Source of the DNA: UBA10677 sp045532295
GTDB taxonomy: Bacteria > Bacillota > Clostridia > Christensenellales > Pumilibacteraceae
Length of the DNA stretch: 64,000 bases
Direction: 5' to 3'
Assembly: GCA_045532295.1 (NCBI GenBank)
Contig: JAZSFP010000007.1
Location: forward strand, 1 to 64,000
Both the position numbers and the translations under genes were made by a program. Numbering within the stretch: the stretch's first letter is position 1; each line of letters opens with the position of its first letter. Under the pieces are notes generated by a model. It was not told the DNA's origin. It saw only the letters and a list, made by a program, of their open reading frames with translations, and did not search any database. Shown here one piece after another: positions 1 to 8,171 of this stretch.

Positions 1-2
1 AA

Positions 3-140
3 GATAGCGTTCCCCCGGAAAAATATTGTGTAGATTTTGAAAAAGATTATTACTATTGTACTGTTTTCGGAGAAGGTTATGTTTTTTATATAGTGTTCAT
101 ACCAGAACGGTTAACATTGATAGCATTTTATAAATATTAG
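3..140 (+). CDS. C-terminal end of an unknown protein (5' truncated by window edge)
   Basis: An open frame entering from the left edge encodes about 45 residues, rich in Tyr, Phe and acidic residues, and stops at TAG just before the Shine-Dalgarno of the next gene. No motif identifies it. The short gap to the following gene and the similar AT-rich composition suggest the same operon. It could be a chance frame, but it stays open right up to the window edge. Confidence 0.4.
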   Translation, partial: DSVPPEKYCVDFEKDYYYCTVFGEGYVFYIVFIPERLTLIAFYKY

Positions 141-158
141 GTAGAAAGGAGGCTTATT

Positions 159-818
159 ATGGCAACGAAAATAGTGCAAATAATAATGAAAATTATAGTC
201 GGGCTTTTTATAGTTTTGATTGCGCTCTTTCTTTTTACGATAATCATTTTGCCTATAATATTAGGCGTAGGTAGTTTGATATATAATTTAACGATGGAAA
301 AAGCGAGTGATTACACTACGGAAGAACACTTAGAAAGAATAACTGAAATAGTTAGAGAAAAATATATAAACAGCCAAAACTATGATTATACGAGTTTTAG
401 CGTTTATCCATTGTATGATGAAAATGAAAAAGTCAATTACGTGTTAGTAGAATTCGAACCGCAGGGCTTTTATATAGTACAAATAAGAGAGAAAGGACAC
501 GGGCTTTATCTTAGACATCATTATGAAGAAACATCGTGGACGCCGTACACGGTTGTTCGAGAAATAAATGAAAAGGGGAAAGAAGAGGTTATCTACAATT
601 TTGAACTTGATGAGAACGGTGAAATGGTGGAATACAATTGTAGCCCATATAAATTAGCAGGGGTTCTTAATGAAAAATTGTATCTTTTGAGGTTGTCGCC
701 AGCGGTAAAAAAGGATAATAAATTTATTAATTTAATTTCGAATCAAGAAATCAATATGATAGAGCGAGACTCTCACGAAGAAAAATTTCTTGAGGCGGGA
801 TTTCGGTCTTTATTATAA
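159..818 (+). CDS. membrane-anchored protein of unknown function
   Basis: A 219-residue protein starting at ATG after a strong AGAAAGGAGG ribosome binding site. Residues about 8-40 form one long hydrophobic segment rich in Ile, Leu and Phe, which should anchor the protein with the rest outside. The exposed part is polar, Tyr- and Glu-rich, and has no catalytic motif I recognise. It precedes a membrane-tethered sigma factor gene, but the sigma gene has its own promoter. AT-rich codon use resembles the rest of the 1-6.5 kb block and differs from the housekeeping genes to the right. Function unknown. Confidence 0.7.
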   Translation: MATKIVQIIMKIIVGLFIVLIALFLFTIIILPIILGVGSLIYNLTMEKASDYTTEEHLERITEIVREKYINSQNYDYTSFSVYPLYDENEKVNYVLVEFEPQGFYIVQIREKGHGLYLRHHYEETSWTPYTVVREINEKGKEEVIYNFELDENGEMVEYNCSPYKLAGVLNEKLYLLRLSPAVKKDNKFINLISNQEINMIERDSHEEKFLEAGFRSLL

Positions 819-874
819 AGAGGGAAAAGTATGAAAAAGATTAAAGCGTTTTTATTAAATATACAACTATCGCA

Positions 875-903
875 TTGACAATGGCAATTTCCCACTGTAT
901 AAT
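875..903 (+). promoter_or_regulatory. sigma-A-type promoter of the sigma-factor gene
   Basis: TTGACA at 875-880 and TATAAT at 898-903 are separated by 17 bp, a consensus vegetative promoter. The expected start lies about 20 nt before the GGAG ribosome binding site of the 929 gene. Confidence 0.75.
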
Positions 904-928
904 ATAAGTAGAAAAGGAGACTCGGTTT

Positions 929-1672
929 ATGCAAAAGATTAGCGAAATTTTTCAAATATTGAGAAAAGATAGAAAACGAGGCGTTGAATATTTATATTCC
1001 GTTTATTATCATAAAATGTACGGAATAGCCTTTTCTATTGTTCAAAACGAGCAAAAAAGCGAAGATATCGTGCATAATTTCGTGTTAAAAATACTTTCTA
1101 TGAAAGAAGATTTATTACCTGTTAAGGGCGAATTAAAGTGGTTATATATTTCCGTAAAGAATACGGCGTTGTCGTATAGACGAAAAGAAAAGATTGAAAG
1201 AGATATTGATACGGTTATTCTCGATGGTAAAGACAAAAATATTGAAGATTTTGTCGATATGGAGAGTTTTTACGCTATTATAAAAACGCTTGACGAAGAA
1301 AGACGAGAAGTAGTTACGTTAAAAATTCTCGGTGGATATACTCACAGAGAAATTGCGCAAATGCTATCAAAACCTATAGGAACAATTCAATGGCTGTTTA
1401 ATACTTCTATAAAAAAACTTAAAGTAAGTCTAGCGGTAATGTTCGTGGGTTTTGTATCGGTTTTCGTTGCAACGATATGGACCCTGTGGGGAACTCTAAC
1501 GTATCATCCCACGCAAAACCCCTCGCTTGGCGTTTTGCCTTCGAGTAGTGAAAATCCATTCCTATTACCATTAGTGGTTTTAACCATAGTAACCGTTTTG
1601 TTTGCTGTCGTTCAGTTGATTATTTATACAAATTCAGATAAAATATCCGTAGCGAAAAGGAAAGTCCATTGA
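929..1672 (+). CDS. ECF-type RNA polymerase sigma factor with two C-terminal membrane segments
   Basis: A 247-residue protein. Residues about 18-60 match sigma region 2 (YLYSVYYHKMYGIAFSIVQN, then SEDIVHNFVLKIL). Residues about 118-165 match region 4 with its helix-turn-helix (LDEERREVVTLKILGGYTHR, then EIAQMLSKPIGTIQWLFNTS). After region 4 come two hydrophobic stretches (about 167-188 and 209-233) joined by a Pro/Ser-rich loop, so the factor should be tethered to the membrane. Ordinary ECF factors end after region 4 and are held by a separate anti-sigma protein. No separate anti-sigma gene is seen; the lipoprotein and giant surface protein downstream are candidate targets. The sigma family assignment is firm and the tethering is inferred. 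Confidence 0.85.
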   Translation: MQKISEIFQILRKDRKRGVEYLYSVYYHKMYGIAFSIVQNEQKSEDIVHNFVLKILSMKEDLLPVKGELKWLYISVKNTALSYRRKEKIERDIDTVILDGKDKNIEDFVDMESFYAIIKTLDEERREVVTLKILGGYTHREIAQMLSKPIGTIQWLFNTSIKKLKVSLAVMFVGFVSVFVATIWTLWGTLTYHPTQNPSLGVLPSSSENPFLLPLVVLTIVTVLFAVVQLIIYTNSDKISVAKRKVH

Positions 1673-1743
1673 GGACTTTTTCTTTTTTACCAACAAAACT
1701 ATCTTCGTATTGCGTCTTATAAATAAACGGAGGAGGTGAAAAA

Positions 1744-2217
1744 ATGAAAAAGTTTATCGCTTTAGTTTTGGTTGTTTGTTGTATGCTATGTTCTTTTGGG
1801 TGTGGCAACGGAGAATGTTATAGTGAAGGAGATTTTGAACTAATAATTTTTGCGAACAAAAAAAAGGTGAGAGTAGGCGAAAAAGTAGTTTTATGTGTGG
1901 TTCTCACTAATATCAGTGAAAAAGATATAGAAGTTAAAATTCGTCACGGCAAAGAGGTTTGGGTAGGTATTTTTGCTGACGCCAAGACCAAAGAGCCGAT
2001 AGTGAGTATGCCTCACGGCAGTAGTCAAACCTCTCGCGCAGAGGAAAAGAAAGTTATTATTAAAAGTGGCGAGGAAGTCGTGCGAATAAAGGAAATCGTA
2101 ATTGAAGTACCGCAAGAGCCGTTTAGGTGTTTTGCGTTTTGTTCGTTTGTCGATGGTAGCAACGCTAATTTTTATATTCAAAGTGAAGATTTTTTTATCA
2201 CGGTTTTGGAGGATTAA
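1744..2217 (+). CDS. small surface lipoprotein of unknown function
   Basis: A 157-residue protein with GGAGGAGGTG at an ideal distance from ATG. The N-terminus is a lipoprotein signal, MKKFIALVLVVCCMLCSFGC, with the lipobox Cys at residue 20. The mature part is predicted to be beta-rich and contains a stretch like extracellular Ig or bacterial-lipoprotein folds (FANKKKVRVGEKVVLCVVLT, then NISEKDIEV), which resembles domains that treat the sequence as a sandwich of strands. The stop lies 5 bp before the start of the giant surface protein, so the two are almost certainly co-transcribed. Confidence 0.8.
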   Translation: MKKFIALVLVVCCMLCSFGCGNGECYSEGDFELIIFANKKKVRVGEKVVLCVVLTNISEKDIEVKIRHGKEVWVGIFADAKTKEPIVSMPHGSSQTSRAEEKKVIIKSGEEVVRIKEIVIEVPQEPFRCFAFCSFVDGSNANFYIQSEDFFITVLED

Positions 2218-2222
2218 AACTT

Positions 2223-5200
2223 ATGAAAAGGAAGTTGTTTGTAAGTGGCATTATAGTTTTTGTTTTAGTTTGTATTCTACTATTACCCATTAGCAATATA
2301 AATTTTGATGAAAAACATGAGAAACAAATAACACAAGATAGTAGAACGGAAAGACAAGAAGAAACTTTGTATGAAAAAATAATGAGTCAATTTGTTATTG
2401 ATGATGAAAGATATTCAAATAATTTTGCCGGTATATATAAAAATCAAGAAGATGAGTTGATTGTAGGTGTACTAGAACTTGGCGATTATAATACTTTTGG
2501 GGGAGAAGTATTATATGTAGAACAAGAATTTTCATATAATTATTTGTTATCATTGAAGAAAAGAATAGTAAATATTATGAAGGACTTTCCTAATTTTGTT
2601 GGGGTTGGCATAAAAGATGATTACAATAGATTAGATGTTTTTGTTGAAAGAAGCCAACAAACAGAAGAAATAGAAAGATTATTAAAGAAGGAGGATTTAC
2701 TTGACAATAAAGCCATTAATTATATAGTTAAGGAAGGAATTAGAACAACCTCTAACTCAACGGCGTATGGTGGAGATAGAATCAATACACAAACTTTAGG
2801 AATAGAGGGGAGGTTTGGAACAATTTGCGCAAATGCTTATGATAATAGCACTGGGAAGTATGGAGTATTGACAAATTATCATGTTGCAAAAAGCGATGAG
2901 ATGTTTTTAGGGGGTTCTTTTGGCGCAAAAATTGGAACAGCAACAAAGGTACATTTAGGTGGAACTTTGGATGCCGCATTTATTCCGTTTGAAAATCAGA
3001 ACAATTGGGAAATTACAAAAAACGCTATAAGTGGAACAAGTATATACTCAAATATTTATCTAGGAAAAAAAGAAGATATTATTGTTAATGCACCAATTAT
3101 AAAATTTGGACAAACAACAGGCATTACGGATGGGGTGATTACTCACACAAACTATAGTGCGGTTGTAAATTACGGCACAACGGAAGAATCCAATTTTGTA
3201 ACAATAGAAAAAGCCTTTCGTTGTAGCGCAAAAAGTGAACCTGGCGATAGTGGCGGACCAATATATTATAATGATAAAGGTAAATTGTGGCTTATTGGAA
3301 TGGATTTTGCTGGACCCACTGATTATATAAATGAAAAATATGCAATCGGCTGCAGTATCTTTGATGTAATGGATACTTTTGACGTAACTCCTATAACAAA
3401 TGGAACCATGTATTCTACCACAAAAATTAGTGATACTGAATCAAGGTTGGATAGCGTAAATGTTTTTTCAAACGATAGCACAGTCTCAATACCATATATG
3501 ATAAATGGGGAAATTATTACTGAAATAGGTGAAAATGTTTTTGCTGACCAAACAAGTATCACACAAATCATATTACCAAGCACGGTAACAAAAATCAATT
3601 CAGGGGCATTTAAAAATTGCTTAAATCTAACGTCAATATCAGGAACGGGAAATGTGCAATATTTAGGTAGCAACGCTTTTGAAGGGTGTGTAAACCTTGT
3701 TGCCGTTGATAGTATGAAAAAATTAACGACGATAGAGTGTTTTGCATTTAAGAATTGCACTAGTTTGACGAGCGTATCTGGATTATCCAACGTATATCAA
3801 ATAAAAGAAAATGCGTTTGAGGGGTGTAGCAGTCTCGTTAGCGTTGAGGGATTAGACAATTTGTATCAGTTAAAGAATTTTGCATTTAAGGGGTGTTCAT
3901 CGCTTACTTCTATTTATTTACCTACAAGTTTACATTACATAGGAGACGGCGTATTTTCTGGTTGCAACAATCTTGATATAACCGTATCGCCTGAAAACAC
4001 TGCTATCACTGCGCAAGATAACATAGTTTACGATATAGGTATGACAAAGATAAGTACGAGCGGAGCGGTGCCATCAACGGTTACTTTGCCGTCAACGGTA
4101 ACATACATACGCCCCTATGCCTTTGGAAACAATACGAATATAACTAAATTAAACATAAATCAAAGAGTAACGATTGATAATTACGCATTTAGTGGTTGCA
4201 CTAATTTAACGTCCGTATATTTTTATACGTACGATACGCCCATAGTTGGAAATTGTATATTTGACGGTGTAACTCTTAATATATACGTTCCACACAGTAA
4301 GCAGGGTACGTACGCTGCTATTTTCTCCGAGGTAACGACTACGATATCGTTTATACCAATAACTATTATTTACAATAGCGACGGCGTCGTAGTAGGACAA
4401 GACGGATATTATTATGGAGCGGTGATGAATGAGCCTATGAATGTTGGCAAGACAGGATATTCTTTTGTTGGATGGTATGATAACGAAGAATATTATGGCG
4501 AACCTTACGTTGCAGGGATAATTTTAGACAGCACGGTAAATATCGTACTGTATGCAAAATGGGAAGCAAATGAATATACGATATCGTTTATCTGTGACGG
4601 TGTAGAAAGCATTGCGGATAAAACGGTAACTTATAATAGTCCTATTGGAGAACTTCCACAACCAGATAGAGAAGGATATATTTTTAACGGTTGGAAGGAT
4701 GAATTAGGTAATACTTATACGGCTGAAACGGTTTGGCAAGAGCCAAACAACAAAGTGCTTATAGCACAATGGGACGAAGAAATAATAGTTCCGATAGAAT
4801 ACGCCGTAACGCTAGACAAACAAAATGGTAGTGGCGGAAGCGATTTGGTAAGGGTTTGTTTAAATGATGAAATGCCAGAGGCAACGGCTCCGTCGAGAGA
4901 GGGATATAACTTCGAGGGGTATTACACGCAGGAAGACGGCTATGGAACTAAATATTACGATAGCGAGATGAACGGCGTTATTGCTTGGAACATAACGGGC
5001 AACGCAACGTTATACGCGTACTGGGTAGCGGAAACGTATAATATTACTTTGGAATTTAACGCAGAGGCGGGAGCGGGCGGAACGACTAGAGTAACGGCAA
5101 TATATAATGAAGATCTACCCAGTATAACTATTCCAACAAGGTACGGATATATCTTCCAAGGTTATTATCTAATAATAGACTATGAAAAAGTTTATTATTA

Positions 5201-6521
5201 TGATAAAAATGGAATAGGAGAGGTATGGAATATACCAAGAGACAGTACTTTGCAAGCGAGTTGGGAAAAAGAAGAGTTTAACGTAATATTAGATTACAAG
5301 GATGGTACTACCGAGAATATTCGTGTGTTGTATAATGAAGGTATTGACTTTGAAGTAAATTACGGTGCGCAATATGTGGCGAATCACGTAGGACACGATT
5401 TTAAGGGCTTTTATACTGAACCCGACGGACAAGGAACGTTAGTTTTCGATTGGACGGTAGAGCAAGTAATGGGTGATTATTTATATAAGTTAATTGATAT
5501 AGGTTGGAAGGTTGGCGGAACAGACCAAACTTTGCACGCGTATTGGACGCCGATTACTTACTCGTATGCTTATGAAATACGTAATTTTAATGACGGTTCA
5601 CGAATTACAACGAGAACGGTATCAATGACTCACGGAAACGACGTAATGGTAACGGCTCCCACCGTAGACGGATATACGTATAAGAGAATGTGGATAAACA
5701 GCGCGTACAGTACCGCAACTAGTAATAAAATTACTGCCGTTCAACTTATGCGAGACCTTTCAACAGGTCTAAACGGCAAGGCTATTATGGTATATAAATC
5801 GGGCGGTAGTTGGCTTGAAATGTTGCTGTTTATGGAATACGCTAAAAACGAGTGCGTAGCGGAAGGAACGATGATAACGCTTGCAGACGGAACGCAAAAG
5901 GCGGTAGAGGAACTTACCGGTAACGAGTTATTGCTCGTATGGAACTTGCAGACGGGTAGTTTTGATACTGCGCCCGTGTTATTCGTAGACAGCGACCCGA
6001 CGGCGACTTACAAAGTAATAAACCTTACTTTCTCTGACGGTACGACGGTAAAAGTAATAGGCGAGCACGGATTTTGGGATATAACGCTCAATAAGTACGT
6101 GTATTTGCGCTGTGACGCCGAGCAGTACGTAGGGCATTATTTTAGAAAGACGAACGGTAGCGTGCAACTAACAAGCGTAGAGGTGCGCGACGAGGTAACG
6201 AGTGCGTGGAGTCCGGTAACGGCAGGGCATTTGTGTTATTACGTAAACGGAATGTTGTCAATGCCGGGCGGAATAGAGGGTTTGTTTAATATCTTTGAAG
6301 TAGACGCGGAGACTATGGCGTACGATAGCGAACTAATGGCAAGCGATATAGCGCAGTACGGTTTATATACTTATGAAGAGTTTTACGAGACTTTCCCCAT
6401 AAGCGAAGAGGCGTTCGAGGCTTTTAACGGACGATATCTAAAAGTGGCGATAGGAAAAGGCTTATTGACCGAGGAAGATATAGCAAGGCTTATACAGACC
6501 TATTCGGAGTTTTTGGGATAA
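2223..6521 (+). CDS. giant surface protein: trypsin-like protease, BspA-type LRRs, InlB-type repeats, C-terminal Hint domain
   Basis: 1,432 residues after a GGAGG site. Residues 1-25 are a signal or anchor helix. Residues about 195-370 form a trypsin-fold serine protease with a complete triad: His220 (TNYHVA), Asp250 (GGTLDAAF) and Ser343 (GDSGGP). Residues about 410-700 are BspA/LRR_5 leucine-rich repeats (repeated AFxGCxxLTS units). Residues about 712-1130 hold several InlB/Listeria-Bacteroides repeats (GYxFxGWY...LYAKW). A Hint (Hedgehog/intein) domain begins at Cys1211 (CVAEGTMITLADG) with block-B-like His1282 (GEHGFWD); about 70 residues follow it. The protein is probably secreted, adhesive and self-processing or proteolytic. 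No LPXTG is visible. The canonical C-terminal HN dipeptide of inteins is not evident. Codon use changes along the gene: AT-rich in the protease part, richer in ACG/GTA later. Confidence 0.9.
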   Translation: MKRKLFVSGIIVFVLVCILLLPISNINFDEKHEKQITQDSRTERQEETLYEKIMSQFVIDDERYSNNFAGIYKNQEDELIVGVLELGDYNTFGGEVLYVEQEFSYNYLLSLKKRIVNIMKDFPNFVGVGIKDDYNRLDVFVERSQQTEEIERLLKKEDLLDNKAINYIVKEGIRTTSNSTAYGGDRINTQTLGIEGRFGTICANAYDNSTGKYGVLTNYHVAKSDEMFLGGSFGAKIGTATKVHLGGTLDAAFIPFENQNNWEITKNAISGTSIYSNIYLGKKEDIIVNAPIIKFGQTTGITDGVITHTNYSAVVNYGTTEESNFVTIEKAFRCSAKSEPGDSGGPIYYNDKGKLWLIGMDFAGPTDYINEKYAIGCSIFDVMDTFDVTPITNGTMYSTTKISDTESRLDSVNVFSNDSTVSIPYMINGEIITEIGENVFADQTSITQIILPSTVTKINSGAFKNCLNLTSISGTGNVQYLGSNAFEGCVNLVAVDSMKKLTTIECFAFKNCTSLTSVSGLSNVYQIKENAFEGCSSLVSVEGLDNLYQLKNFAFKGCSSLTSIYLPTSLHYIGDGVFSGCNNLDITVSPENTAITAQDNIVYDIGMTKISTSGAVPSTVTLPSTVTYIRPYAFGNNTNITKLNINQRVTIDNYAFSGCTNLTSVYFYTYDTPIVGNCIFDGVTLNIYVPHSKQGTYAAIFSEVTTTISFIPITIIYNSDGVVVGQDGYYYGAVMNEPMNVGKTGYSFVGWYDNEEYYGEPYVAGIILDSTVNIVLYAKWEANEYTISFICDGVESIADKTVTYNSPIGELPQPDREGYIFNGWKDELGNTYTAETVWQEPNNKVLIAQWDEEIIVPIEYAVTLDKQNGSGGSDLVRVCLNDEMPEATAPSREGYNFEGYYTQEDGYGTKYYDSEMNGVIAWNITGNATLYAYWVAETYNITLEFNAEAGAGGTTRVTAIYNEDLPSITIPTRYGYIFQGYYLIIDYEKVYYYDKNGIGEVWNIPRDSTLQASWEKEEFNVILDYKDGTTENIRVLYNEGIDFEVNYGAQYVANHVGHDFKGFYTEPDGQGTLVFDWTVEQVMGDYLYKLIDIGWKVGGTDQTLHAYWTPITYSYAYEIRNFNDGSRITTRTVSMTHGNDVMVTAPTVDGYTYKRMWINSAYSTATSNKITAVQLMRDLSTGLNGKAIMVYKSGGSWLEMLLFMEYAKNECVAEGTMITLADGTQKAVEELTGNELLLVWNLQTGSFDTAPVLFVDSDPTATYKVINLTFSDGTTVKVIGEHGFWDITLNKYVYLRCDAEQYVGHYFRKTNGSVQLTSVEVRDEVTSAWSPVTAGHLCYYVNGMLSMPGGIEGLFNIFEVDAETMAYDSELMASDIAQYGLYTYEEFYETFPISEEAFEAFNGRYLKVAIGKGLLTEEDIARLIQTYSEFLG

Positions 6522-6526
6522 AACGG

Positions 6527-6558
6527 AAAACCGCTGTGGCGAGGCTACGGCGGTTTTT
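6527..6558 (+). terminator. intrinsic terminator after the giant surface-protein gene
   Basis: AAAACCGCTGT pairs with ACGGCGGTTTT (one G-U pair) around a 10-nt loop, and the 3' arm ends in a T run. It lies 6 bp after the stop codon. Confidence 0.75.
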
Positions 6559-6675
6559 ACTTTATTGCATTTTATTCGTAAAATTTACTCGCTGGTCGTG
6601 TCGTTATTCGTGTCGTTGTTATATAATAAAGAAAGACGAAAGAGCAATATTTTACTAAAATACCCCGTAAATTGC

Positions 6676-6704
6676 TTGCATTTTAAGAGGCGTTATGGTA
6701 AAAT
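6676..6704 (+). promoter_or_regulatory. promoter of the ECF transporter-coaX-hom operon
   Basis: TTGCAT at 6676-6681 and TAAAAT at 6699-6704 with 17-bp spacing. It predicts a transcript starting near 6711 with a leader of about 95 nt. Confidence 0.6.
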
Positions 6705-6710
6705 TATTGA

Positions 6711-6800
6711 GTGAGTAGTCGCCACCGAAAATCGGGGCGAACGGAAGTATCAAACGGCGTAGTGGCAGGCTATAATTAAGTCGAGCCAGAGGAGAAAAGA
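6711..6800 (+). promoter_or_regulatory. structured 5' leader, possible unidentified riboswitch
   Basis: In the predicted leader TAGTC-GCCAC (about 6715-6725) can pair with GTGGC-A-GGCTA (6762-6772), giving a ten-pair closing stem with one bulged A. Inside it are a CGA-AAA-TCG hairpin and an unpaired tract containing AACGG twice. The GGCT of the closing stem can instead pair with AGCC at 6785-6788 near the ribosome binding site, so two exclusive folds are possible. I could not match it to THF, TPP, preQ1, cobalamin or c-di-GMP classes. The structure is visible; the regulatory role is inferred. Confidence 0.35.
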
Positions 6801-6804
6801 AAAA

Positions 6805-7386
6805 ATGAAAAATACAAAGCAAATCGTATATGTCGCAACCTTTATAGCGATAATATTCGTAGCGTTACTGCTCGATACGGTAGTGGGCAACTTTATGCCC
6901 GTAAAGCCGGCAATATTCTCGCTCCCTGCAGTGTTCACGTTTACCTTGATTTTCGGTTCGTGGCAGTATGCGCTCTTAGGAGGCGCGGCGTTTGGAGTAC
7001 TGTCCTTTGCCCGCGCTTTTATAACGGGTTCAGTGCCTTTCCAAAATCCCCTCGTATCCATAGTCCCGAGAATCATAGTGGGAATAGTGGCGTACGCGGT
7101 ATATCTTTTGGGAAGAAAGATATTCGCTAAATCAAAAAAGAGCGAGGGGCTTTCTATTTCTCTTGCGTCGATAATAGGCGTAATCACGAATACCGTAACC
7201 GTGCTTTCAATGATGTTCTTAACGAGTTACACCACGCTCGAGGCGGTTTTCGCAACGCTCATTAGCATTAACTTCCCCATTGAAATCGTCGCAACCGCGC
7301 TCGTAACGCCTTTCCTCGTGCTTGGAGTAAGACGCGGGCTTAAAATAGAAACCCCCGAGAAAGCGAAAGAGGAGGACAAGCAATGA
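6805..7386 (+). CDS. ECF transporter S component, probably for pantothenate
   Basis: A 193-residue, very hydrophobic protein with about six transmembrane segments and a short charged tail, the size and layout of an energy-coupling-factor S component. The N-terminal segment (IVYVATFIAIIFVALLLDTV) and later Gly/Ala-rich helices fit the family. Its stop overlaps the start of type III pantothenate kinase (ATGA). That coupling is the main reason to suggest pantothenate as substrate; the sequence alone does not fix the vitamin. The shared AT modules would be encoded elsewhere, because none are in the window. The start is supported by an AGGAG site. Confidence 0.75.
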   Translation: MKNTKQIVYVATFIAIIFVALLLDTVVGNFMPVKPAIFSLPAVFTFTLIFGSWQYALLGGAAFGVLSFARAFITGSVPFQNPLVSIVPRIIVGIVAYAVYLLGRKIFAKSKKSEGLSISLASIIGVITNTVTVLSMMFLTSYTTLEAVFATLISINFPIEIVATALVTPFLVLGVRRGLKIETPEKAKEEDKQ

Positions 7387-8165
7387 TTTTAGTAATCGAC
7401 ATCGGCAACACTAACGTCAAGTTAGGCGTTTTCAATAGCGACGGCGAAATAGTCCACTCAATGCGCCTTTCCTCGTCTACTCACAAAACCTCGGACGAGT
7501 ACTTCCTCTCAATCCGCGACCTTTTTGCGCAAAAGGGGATTAAGGTTGGCGATATCGAGGGCGCGATTATAAGTTCGGTAAACCCCAACATTAACTATAC
7601 CTTCGAGCACCTTATAAGTTATTACTTCCACCTTAAACCTATGATGGTGGGTAGCGGAATAAAAACGGGTCTTAATATCCGTTACGATAATCCCAAGGAA
7701 GTGGGCGCGGACAGAATAGTTAATTCGGTAGCGGCAATAAATACTTACGGCGGACCTTGCGTAGTAATTGACTGCGGAACGGCAACGACCTTCAACGTAA
7801 TCAACGAAAAGAACGAGTTCGTGGGAGGCGCAATCAGTTTTGGACTTAAAGCGAGCGCAGACGCGCTTGGTCAAAAAGCGGCTAAACTTCCCAAAGTCGA
7901 ACTCGTAAAGCCTGAAAAGGCAATCGGCAAATCCACGATATCGAATATGCAGTCGGGAATAATCTTCGGCTACGTAGGTATGGTCGAGTACGTGGTAAAG
8001 AAACTAAAAGCAGAAATAAAATCCGACAAGGTAAAAGTAATCGCGACGGGCGGACTTAGTGAAATCGTAGCGGGCGAAAGCGATATTATAGACGTAGTTG
8101 ATAGAACGCTTACCTTGCGAGGACTATACGTTTTATATAAACTCAATTCGGAAGAGAAGGAGTAA
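7383..8165 (+). CDS. coaX: type III pantothenate kinase
   Basis: A 260-residue enzyme phosphorylating pantothenate in the first step of coenzyme A synthesis. Family hallmarks are the N-terminal phosphate loop (MILVIDIGNTNVKLGVF), the GADRIVNSVAA segment that carries the substrate-binding Asp and Arg, and CVVIDCGTATTFNVI. Length is typical of the CoaX class, which lacks the P-loop of CoaA. It overlaps the upstream transporter gene by four bases (ATGA), implying translational coupling, and is followed after 6 bp by hom. The salvage of pantothenate and its phosphorylation would thus be co-regulated. Confidence 0.95.
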   Translation: MILVIDIGNTNVKLGVFNSDGEIVHSMRLSSSTHKTSDEYFLSIRDLFAQKGIKVGDIEGAIISSVNPNINYTFEHLISYYFHLKPMMVGSGIKTGLNIRYDNPKEVGADRIVNSVAAINTYGGPCVVIDCGTATTFNVINEKNEFVGGAISFGLKASADALGQKAAKLPKVELVKPEKAIGKSTISNMQSGIIFGYVGMVEYVVKKLKAEIKSDKVKVIATGGLSEIVAGESDIIDVVDRTLTLRGLYVLYKLNSEEKE

Positions 8166-8171
8166 AGAATA

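Noticed and set aside
831..878. 15-codon frame starting MKKIKAFLLNIQ with a weak ribosome binding site
   Set aside because: It looks like the start of a signal peptide but stops immediately; probably a remnant or chance, too short to call.
6711..6800. Known riboswitch class for the transporter-coaX leader
   Set aside because: Checked by eye against THF, TPP, preQ1, cobalamin and c-di-GMP core motifs; none match, so left as unidentified structure.
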